Position numbers and translations under genes: made by a program. Shown here piece after piece: positions 1-8,520 of a DNA stretch of 44,697 nt. This DNA comes from an uncultured Mycoplasmatota bacterium (lineage in GTDB: Bacteria > Bacillota_I > Bacilli_A > RF39 > UBA660). The notes below the pieces were generated by a model, which searched no databases, had not been told where the DNA came from, and saw only the letters and a program-made list of their open reading frames with translations. Numbering within the stretch: position 1 is the first letter of the stretch; the number at the start of each line of letters is the position of its first letter. The stretch is taken from NCBI GenBank assembly GCA_947574085.1, contig CANPIH010000003.1:1-44697 (forward strand), given 5' to 3'.

Positions 1-10
1 AATTAATAGA

Positions 11-37
11 AAACCCATAGAAAAAATCTATGGGTTT
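11..37 (-). terminator. Hairpin terminator of the minus-strand operon
   Basis: A perfect 10-bp stem (AAACCCATAG at 11-20 with CTATGGGTTT at 28-37) encloses a 7-nt A-rich loop. Read on the minus strand the stem is followed by a short T-rich stretch. It lies about 40 nt after the stop of the GT4 gene. It is probably the outer terminator of the 3854-79 operon, though it could also serve a convergent gene beyond the window edge. Confidence 0.55.
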
Positions 38-50
38 GTCTACATTCTGA

Positions 51-78
51 AAAACAAAAATTATTGAGTTTTTGTTTT
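51..78 (-). terminator. A/T-only hairpin right after the GT4 stop codon
   Basis: AAAACAAAAA (51-60) pairs with TTTTTGTTTT (69-78) around an 8-nt loop, ending one base before the stop codon. The stem is weak because almost all pairs are A-T. It may act together with the stronger hairpin at 11-37. Confidence 0.3.
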
Positions 79-1242
79 TTAATTTAATATTTTTGTAAAA
101 GTGTTCTCTATTATATCTTTTTGCTTTAAAGGTAGATATAATTTATTTGTAGTTTCAAAAGCAGCATTTCCAATATTTTTCCTTAAAGTTTCGTCAAAAT
201 ATAGTTTTTCAATAGCATTAAACCATTGTCCTTCTTCACAAAATATTCCGTTTTTATTATCCTCTATGAAAGATGTATATAAATCCGTTTTTGTTATACA
301 AGAAGGAACTTTTACTATGCCAGCTTCAAAAAATTTTAATTCGGATTTTGCTTGGTTAAAAGAATTATTTACCAATGGAATAATATTAACATCAACACTT
401 CCTATTTCGTATTGTAATTGTGGATAAGGAACTAATTCTTTAAAAATAACTCTACCTTGTTTTAAATAATCATTTAGTTTTCCTTCTAATGGCATAAATC
501 CAACAATTTTTAAATAAATATTTTCATATTTGTCTAGTAATTGAATAAGTTCATTTTCCACAGTATGAAAATCATGTTTATGAGAATATGAACCACTAAA
601 ATATCCAATTATAAACTTAGATTTATCTAAAGTTCTCTTTTTAAGAATTTCTTTAGACTCCGTAATTTGTTCATTATTTAGAAAATTAGGAATAACAAAA
701 GTAGGTTTATGAAAATCATTTGTTAAATTATTTTTTAAAAATTCTGTTGTTGTAATATAGAAATCACATTTTTTAGCTACCAATTCATATTGTGATGCGA
801 TAGAAAGATATAAAGGTATTGTTTCTTTCGTAAATCCTACCCCTATATGATTGATATAGTATGGAACATGATCAATTTTATATAGCAAGTCATCCATATC
901 ATATACAATAGGCTTGTTTTTTATTTTAGCTATATAAATTAAATTTTCTACTTCTATTGTCCAATTTGTTCTTTGAAAAACAATAATATTTATTTTATCT
1001 ATGTGTTGTATAATTTTTGGAATTTCACTACATAAAAAGTAAGAAATTTCAAAATCTTTACTAGTTTCTAATGCTTCTTTAAAGTTATAACAACGATATC
1101 TAAAAGTGGAATTATCAAACTCATTTTTTATATATATAATTTTTTTCTTTTTATTTTTTTCTACTAAAATTTTAAATCTTTCAGCGTAAGATAATACTTG
1201 TAAAGGCATTTGGAATTCTTTTTTACATTCAATTTTATACAT
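79..1242 (-). CDS. GT4-like glycosyltransferase
   Basis: Predicted cytoplasmic glycosyltransferase of GT-B fold for surface polysaccharide assembly. The middle of the protein reads as the end of the acceptor domain (FQRTNW, then VYDMDDLLY). The C-terminal half carries GT4-like elements: IIGYFSGSYSHKHDF at the start of the donor domain, and ELKFFEAGIVKVPSCITKT in the place where GT4 enzymes have their E-x7-E loop. I prefer the ATG at 1242 (387 aa). The in-frame ATG at 1251 lies only one or two bases from the AAAGG ribosome site, while 1242 has about 9 nt spacing. The start overlaps the stop of the upstream WsaF-like gene by 8 nt, so the two are translationally coupled. Donor and acceptor sugars cannot be read from sequence. 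Confidence 0.75.
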   Translation of the reverse strand: MYKIECKKEFQMPLQVLSYAERFKILVEKNKKKKIIYIKNEFDNSTFRYRCYNFKEALETSKDFEISYFLCSEIPKIIQHIDKINIIVFQRTNWTIEVENLIYIAKIKNKPIVYDMDDLLYKIDHVPYYINHIGVGFTKETIPLYLSIASQYELVAKKCDFYITTTEFLKNNLTNDFHKPTFVIPNFLNNEQITESKEILKKRTLDKSKFIIGYFSGSYSHKHDFHTVENELIQLLDKYENIYLKIVGFMPLEGKLNDYLKQGRVIFKELVPYPQLQYEIGSVDVNIIPLVNNSFNQAKSELKFFEAGIVKVPSCITKTDLYTSFIEDNKNGIFCEEGQWFNAIEKLYFDETLRKNIGNAAFETTNKLYLPLKQKDIIENTFTKILN

Positions 1243-2713
1243 CTTGATCATCCTTTAAAAATTTATTCATATGTTTTATTGAATCTTTAAAGGCATTGTC
1301 CCAAGTTCCAATTGTATTTGCTTCATTATAATTTTTCTTTCTTTGCTCTAAATCTTTTGCTAATTTTGCTCCTTTTTCTAAGGCATCCAACATACTTTCT
1401 TTTTTTAATTCGGCGGTTATGATATTTTTAGAGTAAAAACTTAAATCTTGTTTGTTAGCGTATTGATTGGTAACGCATACCGCACCAGCAGTTGTAGAAT
1501 CTAGTGGAGGATAACTAGGATGCGGGGTATAAATCATGCTATAACATAAATCAATTGTAGATATAAAGCTACAATAATCATTCCAATCCATTATACCTAA
1601 ATCTTTAACTTCAACATCTGCGTCAAATGTAATACTTGGTACATTTTTGTCACCAGCTGTATAAACTATCCATTCTTTTGGATTTAATCTTCCAGTTAAA
1701 AAAGCTTCATTTAGATTTTCTAAACCAAAATAAAAAATATTTCTTTGATGAGAGGGTCTAGCGTAATAAAATAAATTATATTTCTCTTTTTGTGTAAAAC
1801 TTTTGTGACTTGGTTTTAATAAATCTTTTGAAAATACTGGTTCAAAATAAATACCATTTTTTTTAACATTTTCATACCCATTTTTTACTAAATAATCGTA
1901 AAGCAATTTAGAATTTACCAGCGGTATTAATCTTTTATCTGTTAAAGTATTGAAACAACGAAGATGGTAATCTCCATGATCATAAAAGAAAGTTTCTACT
2001 TCTTGCATAATATAAAAAATTTTTCCGGTTATTTCTGGAGTATTTAAAACAGCGTCTGCGTTTACCCACATAGTGCATAAAAAATGATCTTTATTAGATA
2101 TTTCTAAATGTTGATTTAAGTTTGTTGCAAAAAATTCTACATTCTCTGGTTTTTTTAATTTAAATAATTCTAAAAATTGATAAAAAATATTTTCTTCTGG
2201 ATTTTGAGCAATTATTCTTAAATCGTAATGATAAGTATTTACAAAATGGATTGCTAATATTAATGCTGTTGCTTTTCCACCAAAAAAACATCCTTTATCA
2301 AAACCATTAAAAATAATATTTAAGCGATTTTTTTCTCTTAAAATTGGAAAAGTTTTAAGAGGATTGCTTTCATTAAAATGTTTGCTTAATAGGTCAGAAA
2401 CCTTTTTTTTGAATTTTGTTTTTGGACCTACAATTTTTGGATCAAATTGCCCATATTTCATATAATGTAAGATTGGATTCATCTCAATTTTAAATGAATT
2501 ATTTGCACTTAAATAAAGATTATTATCAAATTCTGCACTAGGATTTCTATGTTCTTTCCATCCAAAATAATAATAATGATTGACTGGGATCATACCAGTA
2601 TTTAGTATTTCTGGATAATTAGAAATATAAAAATTCTCATCAAAATATCCACTATTTTTAATTATATTAATATTTTTAATATCATAAATTTTCTTTTTAA
2701 TTCTGTGTATCAT
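1235..2713 (-). CDS. WsaF-type rhamnosyltransferase
   Basis: Predicted rhamnosyltransferase of the WsaF family, which elongates rhamnan chains. Residues 20-95 hold two copies of a short repeat (FDENFYISNYPEI, then NPSAEFDNNLYL, each with an HYYYFGW or HYMKYGQ element), common in front of polysaccharide glycosyltransferases. The catalytic part shows GGKATALILAIHF, the donor-domain start LFYYARPSHQRN, and the WsaF-like GIMDWNDYCSFISTIDLCYS followed by HPSYPPLD. The gene starts at an ATG with GGAGTG 7 nt upstream and has its own good promoter (2747-2775). It is second in a minus-strand operon and overlaps the next GT. Together with the RgpF and DUF1972 enzymes it points to a rhamnose-rich product. 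The family call is firm; the linkage is unknown. Confidence 0.8.
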   Translation of the reverse strand: MIHRIKKKIYDIKNINIIKNSGYFDENFYISNYPEILNTGMIPVNHYYYFGWKEHRNPSAEFDNNLYLSANNSFKIEMNPILHYMKYGQFDPKIVGPKTKFKKKVSDLLSKHFNESNPLKTFPILREKNRLNIIFNGFDKGCFFGGKATALILAIHFVNTYHYDLRIIAQNPEENIFYQFLELFKLKKPENVEFFATNLNQHLEISNKDHFLCTMWVNADAVLNTPEITGKIFYIMQEVETFFYDHGDYHLRCFNTLTDKRLIPLVNSKLLYDYLVKNGYENVKKNGIYFEPVFSKDLLKPSHKSFTQKEKYNLFYYARPSHQRNIFYFGLENLNEAFLTGRLNPKEWIVYTAGDKNVPSITFDADVEVKDLGIMDWNDYCSFISTIDLCYSMIYTPHPSYPPLDSTTAGAVCVTNQYANKQDLSFYSKNIITAELKKESMLDALEKGAKLAKDLEQRKKNYNEANTIGTWDNAFKDSIKHMNKFLKDDQDV

Positions 2714-2746
2714 TTTAATTCACTCCACTTCGTATTTTACAAGTTA

Positions 2747-2775
2747 ATTATAGTATAGAAAAAATTATATAGCAA
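2747..2775 (-). promoter_or_regulatory. Sigma-A promoter for the WsaF-like gene
   Basis: On the minus strand TTGCTA (2775-2770) and TATAAT (2752-2747) are separated by exactly 17 nt. The site lies in the 73-nt gap between the methyltransferase and the WsaF-like gene, so the last two genes of the operon can be transcribed independently. Confidence 0.6.
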
Positions 2776-2786
2776 GAAATTAAGTA

Positions 2787-3854
2787 CTATTTTTTTAATA
2801 ATATATTTTTAAAACTTCTTAAAGGTTTTGTAATTTTCCAACTCTTACTATTTAGCATTTCTTCCATAACTATACTTAAATCTTTTAATTGTTGTTGTGT
2901 TACCAATAATTGTTGATTTTTTTCCTCTTTCATGTCGCTAAGGTTTTTAATTTTCTTTTTTTGTTTTTCTAAATCTTTTTCATAGTTTTTTATAATTCTT
3001 TCTTGTTCTAAAATTTTTTCTAAAAAAGAATTACGTTCACTAATATTTTTTTCTATTTCATCATAAAAATGAAATTCCTTAAGTTTAATTTCCTTAGTAA
3101 GTTTCTCGTCTTTTGAAATTTCAAATATATATTGTAAAGTACATAATTCGTTGTCTTGATTTAGAATCTTGTAGAGATTTGGGTAAGAGTTAATGTAAGA
3201 AGGAATAACTTTTGTATTGTTAATTTTTACTATTTGTAAATTGGTTTTAAACTGTTCATTAATGTTTTTAATCATATCAATAAAAGAACTTTTTGTAAAA
3301 AAGCGAATGTGTGTATTATCCAAAAGACCCATTTTATTATAATTAAATTTGCGTTCGATTAAGTTTTTACTGATGTCCATATGTGCAATATTTGGAATAC
3401 TAATTAAAATTTTCCCATTTTTATTTAGTTTTTTTGAAAAATTATATAAGATTTGATAGGGTTCTTCTAAATGTTCTAAAATGTCTGCAAAAATTATGTA
3501 GTCGAATTTAAGATTGCTAGAAAAAAATTTTTGATAAATTTGTGAATTATAATTAGAAATGGAAAAGTTGAATATTTCTTTATAAACTTTTTTCATTTTT
3601 GCCATCGCAATGGCTTCTTTATCTATTTCAATTCCATAAATTTCACAATTTTTTTCTGCTTTTAAAAGCTCTCCAATGTAGCCTACTGAACATCCAACAT
3701 CTAAACATCGAGATTTTTCTTTAACCAAATTTGCAAGTAGAGCATGGCTGTCATTTTTATCATGTAAGTTTATTTTTATATTTTTATCATAATATTTGTT
3801 AGCTTTATTTGGAATTCCTAACAAGTTTTTTCTAGCATTTCCTAAATTATTCAT
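2787..3854 (-). CDS. Class I SAM methyltransferase with C-terminal coiled coil
   Basis: Predicted S-adenosylmethionine-dependent methyltransferase, probably acting on a glycan or its lipid carrier. Motif I is CLDVGCSVGYIG (about residues 50-61), the ribose-binding acidic loop is IYGIEID, and motif IV is YIIFADILEHL; NGKILISIPN matches the post-motif strand. Residues about 265-340 form a long charged coiled coil, ending in SKSWKITKPLR, a tail often seen at the end of polysaccharide-locus methyltransferase and glycosyltransferase proteins. In O-antigen systems a methyltransferase plus coiled coil can cap and measure chain length (WbdD type). That role here is only an inference. AAAGGAG lies 7 nt before the ATG. 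Confidence 0.78.
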   Translation of the reverse strand: MNNLGNARKNLLGIPNKANKYYDKNIKINLHDKNDSHALLANLVKEKSRCLDVGCSVGYIGELLKAEKNCEIYGIEIDKEAIAMAKMKKVYKEIFNFSISNYNSQIYQKFFSSNLKFDYIIFADILEHLEEPYQILYNFSKKLNKNGKILISIPNIAHMDISKNLIERKFNYNKMGLLDNTHIRFFTKSSFIDMIKNINEQFKTNLQIVKINNTKVIPSYINSYPNLYKILNQDNELCTLQYIFEISKDEKLTKEIKLKEFHFYDEIEKNISERNSFLEKILEQERIIKNYEKDLEKQKKKIKNLSDMKEEKNQQLLVTQQQLKDLSIVMEEMLNSKSWKITKPLRSFKNILLKK

Positions 3855-3887
3855 TTTAATTCTCCTTTATTTGTAATTATAATTTCT

Positions 3888-3915
3888 ATTGTATCAAAAC
3901 TTCTATTTTTATAAA
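3888..3915 (-). promoter_or_regulatory. Possible promoter of the methyltransferase operon
   Basis: Minus-strand TTTATA (3915-3910) and TACAAT (3893-3888) are separated by 16 nt, about 35 nt before the methyltransferase ATG. The -35 is poor, but the position in a divergent intergenic gap supports a promoter here. Confidence 0.35.
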
Positions 3916-3927
3916 AGGATTTATTAA

Positions 3928-3957
3928 TTGACGAATAACTTAAGAAAATGATACATT
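3928..3957 (+). promoter_or_regulatory. Possible promoter of the first DUF2142 module
   Basis: TTGACG (3928-3933) and TACATT (3952-3957) are separated by 18 nt. Predicted transcription would begin close to the ribosome site of the 3975 gene, leaving a very short leader. It faces the minus-strand methyltransferase promoter. Confidence 0.4.
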
Positions 3958-3974
3958 ATTAATAGGTGTTAAGA

Positions 3975-4538
3975 ATGAAGTTAATAAAGTATGCAATTTA
4001 TATACTGGGATTTTGTTTTTTAATTGGTATATGTTTTCAGGATTTTAATCAAAGGGTTTTATTATCTAGTGCAAATAATTTAAAAACCGTTGATGTAATC
4101 AATGGTACTTTAATAAAGCAAGATTTTATAGTGGAACATAATAATATGGATGGTGTTGGAATTCATACTGCGACTGGTTCCCAATTAAAAATGGATGGCA
4201 TTTTGACTATGCAGTTAAATTTAAACGATAAACTTCTAATTGAAAAAGATGTGGAAATAAAAGATTTTTTTGACAATGTCTATTATTATATAGATATTCC
4301 TTTACAAACTAATTCAAAAGGGAAAAAGTATCAGTTGGTGATAAAAGGAAAACAAATTCCAGAAGAGGCTACTTTAAAACTATATGCAAATAAAGTGAGT
4401 GGAAATGATGTTATTCATATTGGTTATTATTATAAAGAAAAAGATTCTTCTCTAATTCTATATCTTGTTTTATATTTTTGGATGATAATGCTTATTGAGG
4501 TTCTTAATAAAAAGGATACTAAAGGAGTAAAAAAATAA
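3975..4538 (+). CDS. Small two-helix membrane protein with exported beta-rich domain
   Basis: Not a family I can name. The 187-aa protein has a hydrophobic N-terminal helix (YAIYILGFCFLIGIC), about 115 polar residues with alternating strand-like pattern, and a C-terminal helix (SLILYLVLYFWMIMLI), so the middle part should lie outside the membrane. I choose the ATG at 3975 because AGGTG lies 6 nt upstream; a GTG nine bases earlier falls inside that ribosome site. Its stop overlaps the next start by one base (TAATG), so it is tightly coupled to the DUF2142-type protein. The larger DUF2142 protein at 20319 has a comparable exported domain fused at its N-terminus, suggesting this gene supplies that part separately. 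That is inference. Confidence 0.6.
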   Translation: MKLIKYAIYILGFCFLIGICFQDFNQRVLLSSANNLKTVDVINGTLIKQDFIVEHNNMDGVGIHTATGSQLKMDGILTMQLNLNDKLLIEKDVEIKDFFDNVYYYIDIPLQTNSKGKKYQLVIKGKQIPEEATLKLYANKVSGNDVIHIGYYYKEKDSSLILYLVLYFWMIMLIEVLNKKDTKGVKK

Positions 4539-6442
4539 TGAAAAGTATAAAAAACTTAAAAATGTATCAAAAAGTCTTACTACTTATTTGTTCCACTCTA
4601 ATAATCTCTTTTTTCAATTTTTATTATTATAATTATCAAGCATTGAAATTGCCAAAAGAAAAAATGAGATATAGTTTAGATTTAGAAAGTTTAGAGCAAG
4701 ATCATTTTAAATTCGAAAATAATACTTTAGTGAATAAAATGGAAACTGGCGAAATTAAGTTTAATCTGGATAATCAATATGTGAGATATATCATTGTTAA
4801 TTTTGAAAGTCCAATAAATCAATTTTCTGTATCTTTAGAAGCGGAGTCCACTAACCCTTTTGGAGTTGATAAAAATTATTCTACAACTCAAAAATGCTAT
4901 GGAGAATTAAAAACATGTGGATTTAATATAAACGCAAAAACACAAGAAATAGAAATGAAATTTAATGAAAATATACAAATAAAAAGTATTATTATAGACA
5001 ATAGCTTGTTTTTTAACTGGACAACATTTCTTTTTTGGATTGTATTCATTAATTTAATATTAATTGTATTAATGTTTTGTAATTTCTTTTTACAAAAAAT
5101 TCATTTTCTTGCTTTACTATTAAGTCTTGGTATGGGAAGTCTTTTTCTAGTTGCAACGCATGGTATGACTTCTAATACTTTTGATGGTCAAACGCACTTT
5201 ATTTTTTATAATGCTTTAAATACTGAAAAGACTGAAGCAGATCTACAATACGAACTAGACAATCATCATATTTCAGGTATTGTTGAATTTGGAGACCTAG
5301 ATACAAAAATAGAAAAAAAAGAATACACTCGTTTTATTAATGAACTGGCAAAGCATAAAATAAATAATGCAACCAAAAGTAGAAATTTATTACAATCTCA
5401 GCGAATTGTTTATTTTCCAATTGCTTTCGTTTTAAAAATTGCTTCTGGTATGCCAATTAGTTATTCTACTTGTATTTTACTTGCAAGAATTGCTCAATTG
5501 GTACTTTATTCTGTAATGACAATGTGGATTGTTAAATTTATGCCTAATTATAAACTATTAACCATTTATATTTGCTTATGTCCTCAAATGCTGTTCTTTG
5601 CTACGAATTTCAATTATGATCCAACGGTTGTGTCTTCTCTTCTGTTAGGATTTTCAATATTTGCTAATGAATATTCTAATAAAGAAAAGAAGATAAATAA
5701 AAAAAATATTGGTATAGCTATAGCTACAATAGTATTGGCATCTTTTGCTAAATTTGTGTACATATTGCTTTTATTTCTATTTTGCTTATTGCCAAAAGAA
5801 AAATTTTTTAATAAAAAGCAGAAAAATTTATTTATCTTAGTTATAATTGGAATAATTTTTTCATTAATAATAACAAAAGGATACATAATGTTAACAGCTA
5901 AAGCAGAATCTTCAACTATTTTGGCACTTGGAGAAATATCACCTTTTCAACAAATTCGATCTATTTTTCATCACCCTTTCTCTTTTATTCATTTATTTTA
6001 TAGCGAAGTGATTTTAAAAGGTTTTGCAATGATGTTTTCTCCTGAAACGTTTGGATGCTTGAGTTATTATGGAACGATGACGCTAGAATTAAGCTATTTG
6101 ATTTTTATTCTTATAATATTCTTGGCTTTTGTAACTGAAAAAAATCCAGTAAGCATTAAAAAAAGCAATAAAATAATAATGTTGTGTATATATTTTTTTA
6201 TAATTTGCTTAATTTGGGTAGGAATGTATTTATGCTGGACGCCAGTTGGAGCTAATCAAATTGATGGAGTACAGCCAAGATATTATATCCCACTTCTATT
6301 ACCAATTTTATATAGTTTTTCAACAAAAAACTTTTTTAATCATATTAATGAAAAGTATCTCCTTTCCGTTTTAACTATTTTATATATCTTTGCAAGTTGT
6401 ATATTTATTTTTAAACTCGTTATTTCTATTTATGGATTATAA
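4538..6442 (+). CDS. DUF2142-family polytopic membrane protein
   Basis: Predicted integral membrane protein of the DUF2142 type, a family with the topology of GT-C glycosyltransferases that use polyprenyl-phosphate sugars outside the cell. One N-terminal helix (about 12-30) is followed by an exported region to about residue 160, then roughly ten transmembrane segments. The family's first loop is recognisable in NTFDGQTHFIFYNAL, although the usual PPDEPxH motif is degenerate. The last loop WTPVGANQIDGVQPRYYIP matches the conserved GVQGRYFIP element well. It is followed by a polyprenyl-phosphate-type GT2 and a DUF2304 protein, so it is the likely membrane transferase of that module. Catalytic activity is not proven for the family. 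Confidence 0.7.
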   Translation: MKSIKNLKMYQKVLLLICSTLIISFFNFYYYNYQALKLPKEKMRYSLDLESLEQDHFKFENNTLVNKMETGEIKFNLDNQYVRYIIVNFESPINQFSVSLEAESTNPFGVDKNYSTTQKCYGELKTCGFNINAKTQEIEMKFNENIQIKSIIIDNSLFFNWTTFLFWIVFINLILIVLMFCNFFLQKIHFLALLLSLGMGSLFLVATHGMTSNTFDGQTHFIFYNALNTEKTEADLQYELDNHHISGIVEFGDLDTKIEKKEYTRFINELAKHKINNATKSRNLLQSQRIVYFPIAFVLKIASGMPISYSTCILLARIAQLVLYSVMTMWIVKFMPNYKLLTIYICLCPQMLFFATNFNYDPTVVSSLLLGFSIFANEYSNKEKKINKKNIGIAIATIVLASFAKFVYILLLFLFCLLPKEKFFNKKQKNLFILVIIGIIFSLIITKGYIMLTAKAESSTILALGEISPFQQIRSIFHHPFSFIHLFYSEVILKGFAMMFSPETFGCLSYYGTMTLELSYLIFILIIFLAFVTEKNPVSIKKSNKIIMLCIYFFIICLIWVGMYLCWTPVGANQIDGVQPRYYIPLLLPILYSFSTKNFFNHINEKYLLSVLTILYIFASCIFIFKLVISIYGL

Positions 6443-6496
6443 TTAAAAAATAGTTTTCTAATAATTTTGATTAGTTGTTTATGTATTGCAAAAAAG

Positions 6497-6525
6497 TTTA
6501 CATAAGCACAATTGAATGTTATAAT
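6497..6525 (+). promoter_or_regulatory. Strong sigma-A promoter of the GT2-DUF2304 genes
   Basis: TTTACA (6497-6502), 17 nt, TATAAT (6520-6525), with TG one base before the -10 (extended -10). It lies in the 114-nt gap after the DUF2142-type gene and should drive the genes from 6565 to 8450. Confidence 0.65.
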
Positions 6526-6564
6526 ATTTTATTATAAATTTGTGTAAATGAAGTAGTGGTGTTT

Positions 6565-7302
6565 ATGGGTGAAGATAAAGTTTTAATTGTTGTTCCAGCT
6601 TATAATGAGCAAGATAATATATTGAAAGTAATTAAAGAAATTAAAGAGGATTTACCAGATTATTTTAATTTAATGGTAATTAATGATTGCTCTACTGACA
6701 AGACAAAAGAAATATTAGAAAAAAATAAAATTCCACATTTAAATAATATATTTAATATGAAATACGCTATGTCAGTTCAAACGGGAATTAAATATGCAAA
6801 TATTAATAATTATGATTTTGTTATTTTAATGGATGCAGATGGACAACATATTGCAAAAGAAGCTTTAAAATTATATCAACAAATAAAAAAAAGTCATGAG
6901 GATATAATTATAGGTTCTAGATATTTAAAGGACTTTGGTTATCCATGCCCAAAATTAAGAAGATTAGGAACTAAAATATTTGAAATTTTGATAAATTTAT
7001 TATGTCATCAAAAGATTGTAGATCCTTTATCAGGATTTCAATGCATTAATAAAAAAGTTATACAAGAATACGCTAAAAAAAATGGCTATCCAGAATATCC
7101 AGATGCTAATTTAATTATATCAATGCTTTTTAAGGGGTTTAAAATAAAAGAAATTCCAGTAAAAATGAGAATTAGAGAAACGGGTATAAGTATGCATGCC
7201 GGTATTAAAGAACCTTTAAAATATATGATAAATATGATTTATACGATTTTGGTAATAGTTATCCAAAATATTGGAAAAAAGAAAATTAATTATTTAAAAT
7301 AA
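6565..7302 (+). CDS. Polyprenyl-phosphate GT2 glycosyltransferase (DPMS/GacI-like)
   Basis: Predicted enzyme moving a sugar from a nucleotide sugar to polyprenyl phosphate on the inner membrane face. Motifs: VVPAYNEQDN at 9-18, INDCSTD at 39-45, the metal-binding DADGQH at 90-95, GSRYL, and DPLSGFQ. The C-terminus holds only one hydrophobic stretch (MINMIYTILVIVIQ), so membrane anchoring may depend on the DUF2304 partner that follows 18 nt later. The ATG at 6565 fits the family N-terminus; two GTG codons just upstream (6556, 6559) are possible alternatives because the ribosome site is weak. It is a paralogue of the 22616 gene, which sits in the same gene order. Confidence 0.82.
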   Translation: MGEDKVLIVVPAYNEQDNILKVIKEIKEDLPDYFNLMVINDCSTDKTKEILEKNKIPHLNNIFNMKYAMSVQTGIKYANINNYDFVILMDADGQHIAKEALKLYQQIKKSHEDIIIGSRYLKDFGYPCPKLRRLGTKIFEILINLLCHQKIVDPLSGFQCINKKVIQEYAKKNGYPEYPDANLIISMLFKGFKIKEIPVKMRIRETGISMHAGIKEPLKYMINMIYTILVIVIQNIGKKKINYLK

Positions 7303-7320
7303 AATGAAAGTTGGAAATGT

Positions 7321-7647
7321 ATGAAAAAGATATATTTTATTGTATTAACGCTATTAATTGGGTTGTATATTATAAACGATGTAAGGAGAAACAGATTTTC
7401 AATTAAAGAAAGCATTTATTGGATATTCGGAGTAGGAATAATGCTTTTTTTAGCTGTTTTTCCACAATGCATCGATGGTATAGCTACTTTTTTAGGCATT
7501 TCCTATCCCCCTTCATTACTTTTTGTGATTTGTATTATTTTTTTAATACTTATCAATTTTCGCAATTCGAAAAAAATTGTTATTTTGCAAGAAGAGGTAA
7601 TCGAGCTTGAACAAAATATTACAATATTAAAGGGAAATAAAAAATGA
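7321..7647 (+). CDS. DUF2304 small membrane protein
   Basis: The 108-aa protein has three hydrophobic helices (about 4-18, 33-51 and 62-80) and a short C-terminal coiled coil (VILQEEVIELEQNITIL), the DUF2304 layout. Such proteins regularly follow polyprenyl-phosphate GT2 genes. From memory, the nearest characterised analogue is streptococcal GacJ, a small membrane protein that raises the activity of its GT2 partner GacI. It ends in an ATGA overlap with the next gene. I infer a membrane-anchoring or activating role for the 6565 enzyme; a flippase role is the alternative. Confidence 0.72.
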   Translation: MKKIYFIVLTLLIGLYIINDVRRNRFSIKESIYWIFGVGIMLFLAVFPQCIDGIATFLGISYPPSLLFVICIIFLILINFRNSKKIVILQEEVIELEQNITILKGNKK

Positions 7648-8450
7648 AAAAAAATTTAAAACATACTTTTGTAATTTTGGCTTATAAAGAAAGTCCTTAT
7701 TTAGAATCCTGTATAAAATCTATATTAAATCAAACCATCAAAACCAACATTATTTTAGCCACTTCCACTTTTAATAATTTTATAAAAAAAATAGCTAAAA
7801 AATATGAATTAGAAGTTCAAATTAATAAAGAGGGTCAGGGAATAGCAGAGGATTTTAATTTTGCTTATGAATGTGCCAAAACAAATCTTGTAACGATAGC
7901 TCATCAAGATGATATTTATGAAAGTGATTACGTTGAAACTATAATTCATTATTATCAAAAATATCAAAATGCCACTATATTGTTTACGAATTATTATGAA
8001 ATAAGAGAAAATCAAAAAATAATTAATAGTCCAAGTAAAAAAGTAAAACAAATTTTACTGATTCCTTTGTACTTCAAAACTATTTGCTTTTTGAAAATGG
8101 TAAAAAGAAACTCGTTAAGATTTGGAAATGCTATTTGTTGTCCTACAGTAACTTTCAGTAAAAAGAATATAACAATCGATAAAATTTTTACTAGTAACTT
8201 TATTAGTAACATGGATTGGCTGGCTTGGGAACGTATTTCAAGACTTAAAGGAAGTTTTATTTATATTAATAAAATTTTAGTAGGTCATAGAATACATGAT
8301 GAAGCTACAACCAGTAAATTAATTCAAGCTGGAAAAAGAACTAGTGAAGATTACGAAATGTTTTTAAGATTCTGGCCTAAATGGATAGCAAAAATTATTA
8401 ATAAATTTTATAAGTTGAATGAAGCAACTTACAAAAAAAGTGAGTTTTAA
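7644..8450 (+). CDS. GT2-family glycosyltransferase, divergent
   Basis: Predicted GT-A fold glycosyltransferase. The N-terminus (HTFVILAYKESPYLESCIKS) and the metal-site region TIAHQDDIYESDY, with DD at 89-90, fit GT2. The usual NDGS motif after the second strand is missing (ATSTFNN takes its place), so it belongs to a divergent branch. Residues 205-225 give an HR(I)HDEATT segment like the C-terminal part of O-antigen GT2 enzymes. It overlaps the DUF2304 gene by 4 nt and ends inside a terminator hairpin, so it is the last gene of this operon. Confidence 0.7.
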   Translation: MKKNLKHTFVILAYKESPYLESCIKSILNQTIKTNIILATSTFNNFIKKIAKKYELEVQINKEGQGIAEDFNFAYECAKTNLVTIAHQDDIYESDYVETIIHYYQKYQNATILFTNYYEIRENQKIINSPSKKVKQILLIPLYFKTICFLKMVKRNSLRFGNAICCPTVTFSKKNITIDKIFTSNFISNMDWLAWERISRLKGSFIYINKILVGHRIHDEATTSKLIQAGKRTSEDYEMFLRFWPKWIAKIINKFYKLNEATYKKSEF

Positions 8451-8462
8451 AGTTGCCTTTTT
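8424..8462 (+). terminator. Terminator overlapping the end of the 7644 gene
   Basis: GCAACTT (8424-8430) pairs with AAGTTGC (8450-8456), followed by CTTTTTG. The loop is long (19 nt) and partly self-complementary. The left arm lies inside the coding sequence. Confidence 0.45.
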
Positions 8463-8520
8463 GTAGTTTTTCATTTTTAGTATATGTTTTTAAAAATATA
8501 AATTTAAAGTAGGTGAAATT

